This document shows positions 5,850-6,221 of a stretch of DNA of 6,221 bases, piece after piece (position 1 is the first letter of the stretch; every line of letters begins with the position of its first letter). This DNA is from UKL13-2 sp038236905 (GTDB lineage Bacteria > Pseudomonadota > Gammaproteobacteria > Burkholderiales > Usitatibacteraceae), in the NCBI GenBank assembly GCA_038236905.1, contig JBBRZG010000191.1:1-6221 (forward strand), in the 5' to 3' direction. Made by a program: the position numbers and the translations under genes. The notes below the pieces were generated by a model. The model was not told the DNA's origin. It worked only from the letters and a program-made list of their open reading frames with translations, and did not search any database.

Positions 5850-6221
5850 ATGGCCAAACCAAAAACGATCTACTCCTGTACTGAATGCGGCGGCCAATCG
5901 CCCAAATGGCAGGGCCAGTGTCCGCATTGTCACGCGTGGAACACGCTGGTCGAAACCGTCGCTGAGCAATCGAGCGCGTCAACCAACCGTTTCTCGACAT
6001 TGGCAGGTGTCGCCGCCGAACGCGGTGTGGTGCAGTCGCTATCGAAGGTCCGCGCGGAAGACGTGCCACGCAAACCAACCGGCATTAGCGAATTTGATCG
6101 TGTGCTCGGTGGCGGTTTGGTTGAGGGCGGCGTGGTGCTGATTGGCGGCGATCCCGGCATTGGCAAATCGACATTGCTGCTGCAAGCGCTCTCCAGCATT
6201 TCGAATACCAATAGCGTGCTC
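5850..6221 (+). CDS. radA: DNA repair protein RadA (N-terminal 124 residues, 3' end outside window)
   Basis: RadA (Sms) is a RecA-like, DnaB-type ATPase that promotes branch migration and the processing of recombination intermediates. The visible part starts MAKPKTIYSCTECGG and carries the diagnostic C4 zinc finger: Cys10, Cys13, Cys24 and Cys27, with the conserved SPKWQGQCPHC around it. After a linker comes the ATPase lead-in RKPTGISEFDRVLGGGLVEG (74-93) and the Walker A motif GDPGIGKS (100-107) followed by TLLLQA. The frame stays open to the window edge on a codon boundary; family members run to about 450-460 residues, so roughly a quarter is present. The Lys-Asn-Arg-Phe-Gly motif and Lon-like C-terminal domain lie beyond. 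The ribosome binding site is weak (AAAGCG just ahead of the A-rich stretch before the ATG), but the conserved N-terminus fixes this start. Confidence 0.97.
   Translation, partial: MAKPKTIYSCTECGGQSPKWQGQCPHCHAWNTLVETVAEQSSASTNRFSTLAGVAAERGVVQSLSKVRAEDVPRKPTGISEFDRVLGGGLVEGGVVLIGGDPGIGKSTLLLQALSSISNTNSVL

Noticed and set aside
1..6221. CRISPR array, tRNA, rRNA, transposase or toxin-antitoxin pair
   Set aside because: I read both strands for direct repeats with spacers, tRNA-like arms and small overlapping gene pairs and found none.

Overview
The window reads as ordinary chromosome of a mid-GC gammaproteobacterium. That placement is inferred from gene content (a radA start, a YcgR-like PilZ protein, a periplasmic Ntn acylase) and base composition; there is no rRNA or other direct marker. 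I see no phage, transposase, CRISPR array, tRNA or other mobile element.

Layout. Bases 2-427 (+) are the C-terminal end of an imidazolonepropionase-like amidohydrolase that starts outside the window. A non-coding stretch (428-749) holds a small C(UUCG)G hairpin and a weak hint of a decayed reading frame. Bases 750-1046 (+) encode a complete 98-residue minimal HAD-superfamily protein. It converges on a 765-residue penicillin/acyl-homoserine-lactone acylase family enzyme on the minus strand (1145-3442), which has a signal peptide, a clear autoproteolysis serine (Ser230) and a His at beta-chain position 23. Upstream of the acylase and on the same strand lies a 303-residue YcgR-like PilZ protein (3603-4514) with an intact c-di-GMP motif. 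The 160-base gap between them carries a sigma70-like promoter, a 6-bp inverted repeat at the expected transcription start and a good ribosome binding site, so the acylase probably has its own promoter.

The roughly 600-base region between the PilZ gene and the rightward genes is non-coding. It contains a degenerate dispersed-repeat-like inverted element (4703-4784) and a smaller inverted repeat (4593-4637). To its right, an uncharacterised multi-pass membrane protein (5121-5804) is followed after 45 bases by the start of radA (5850 to the window edge), with the C4 zinc finger and Walker A motif visible.

Together the genes suggest housekeeping DNA repair (radA), c-di-GMP sensing (PilZ) and a secreted amide hydrolase that might act on quorum-sensing signals or other N-acyl compounds. 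Nothing shows a new multi-gene system. The best leads are the acylase's substrate, its possible operator, the unknown membrane protein tied to radA, and the repeat element.
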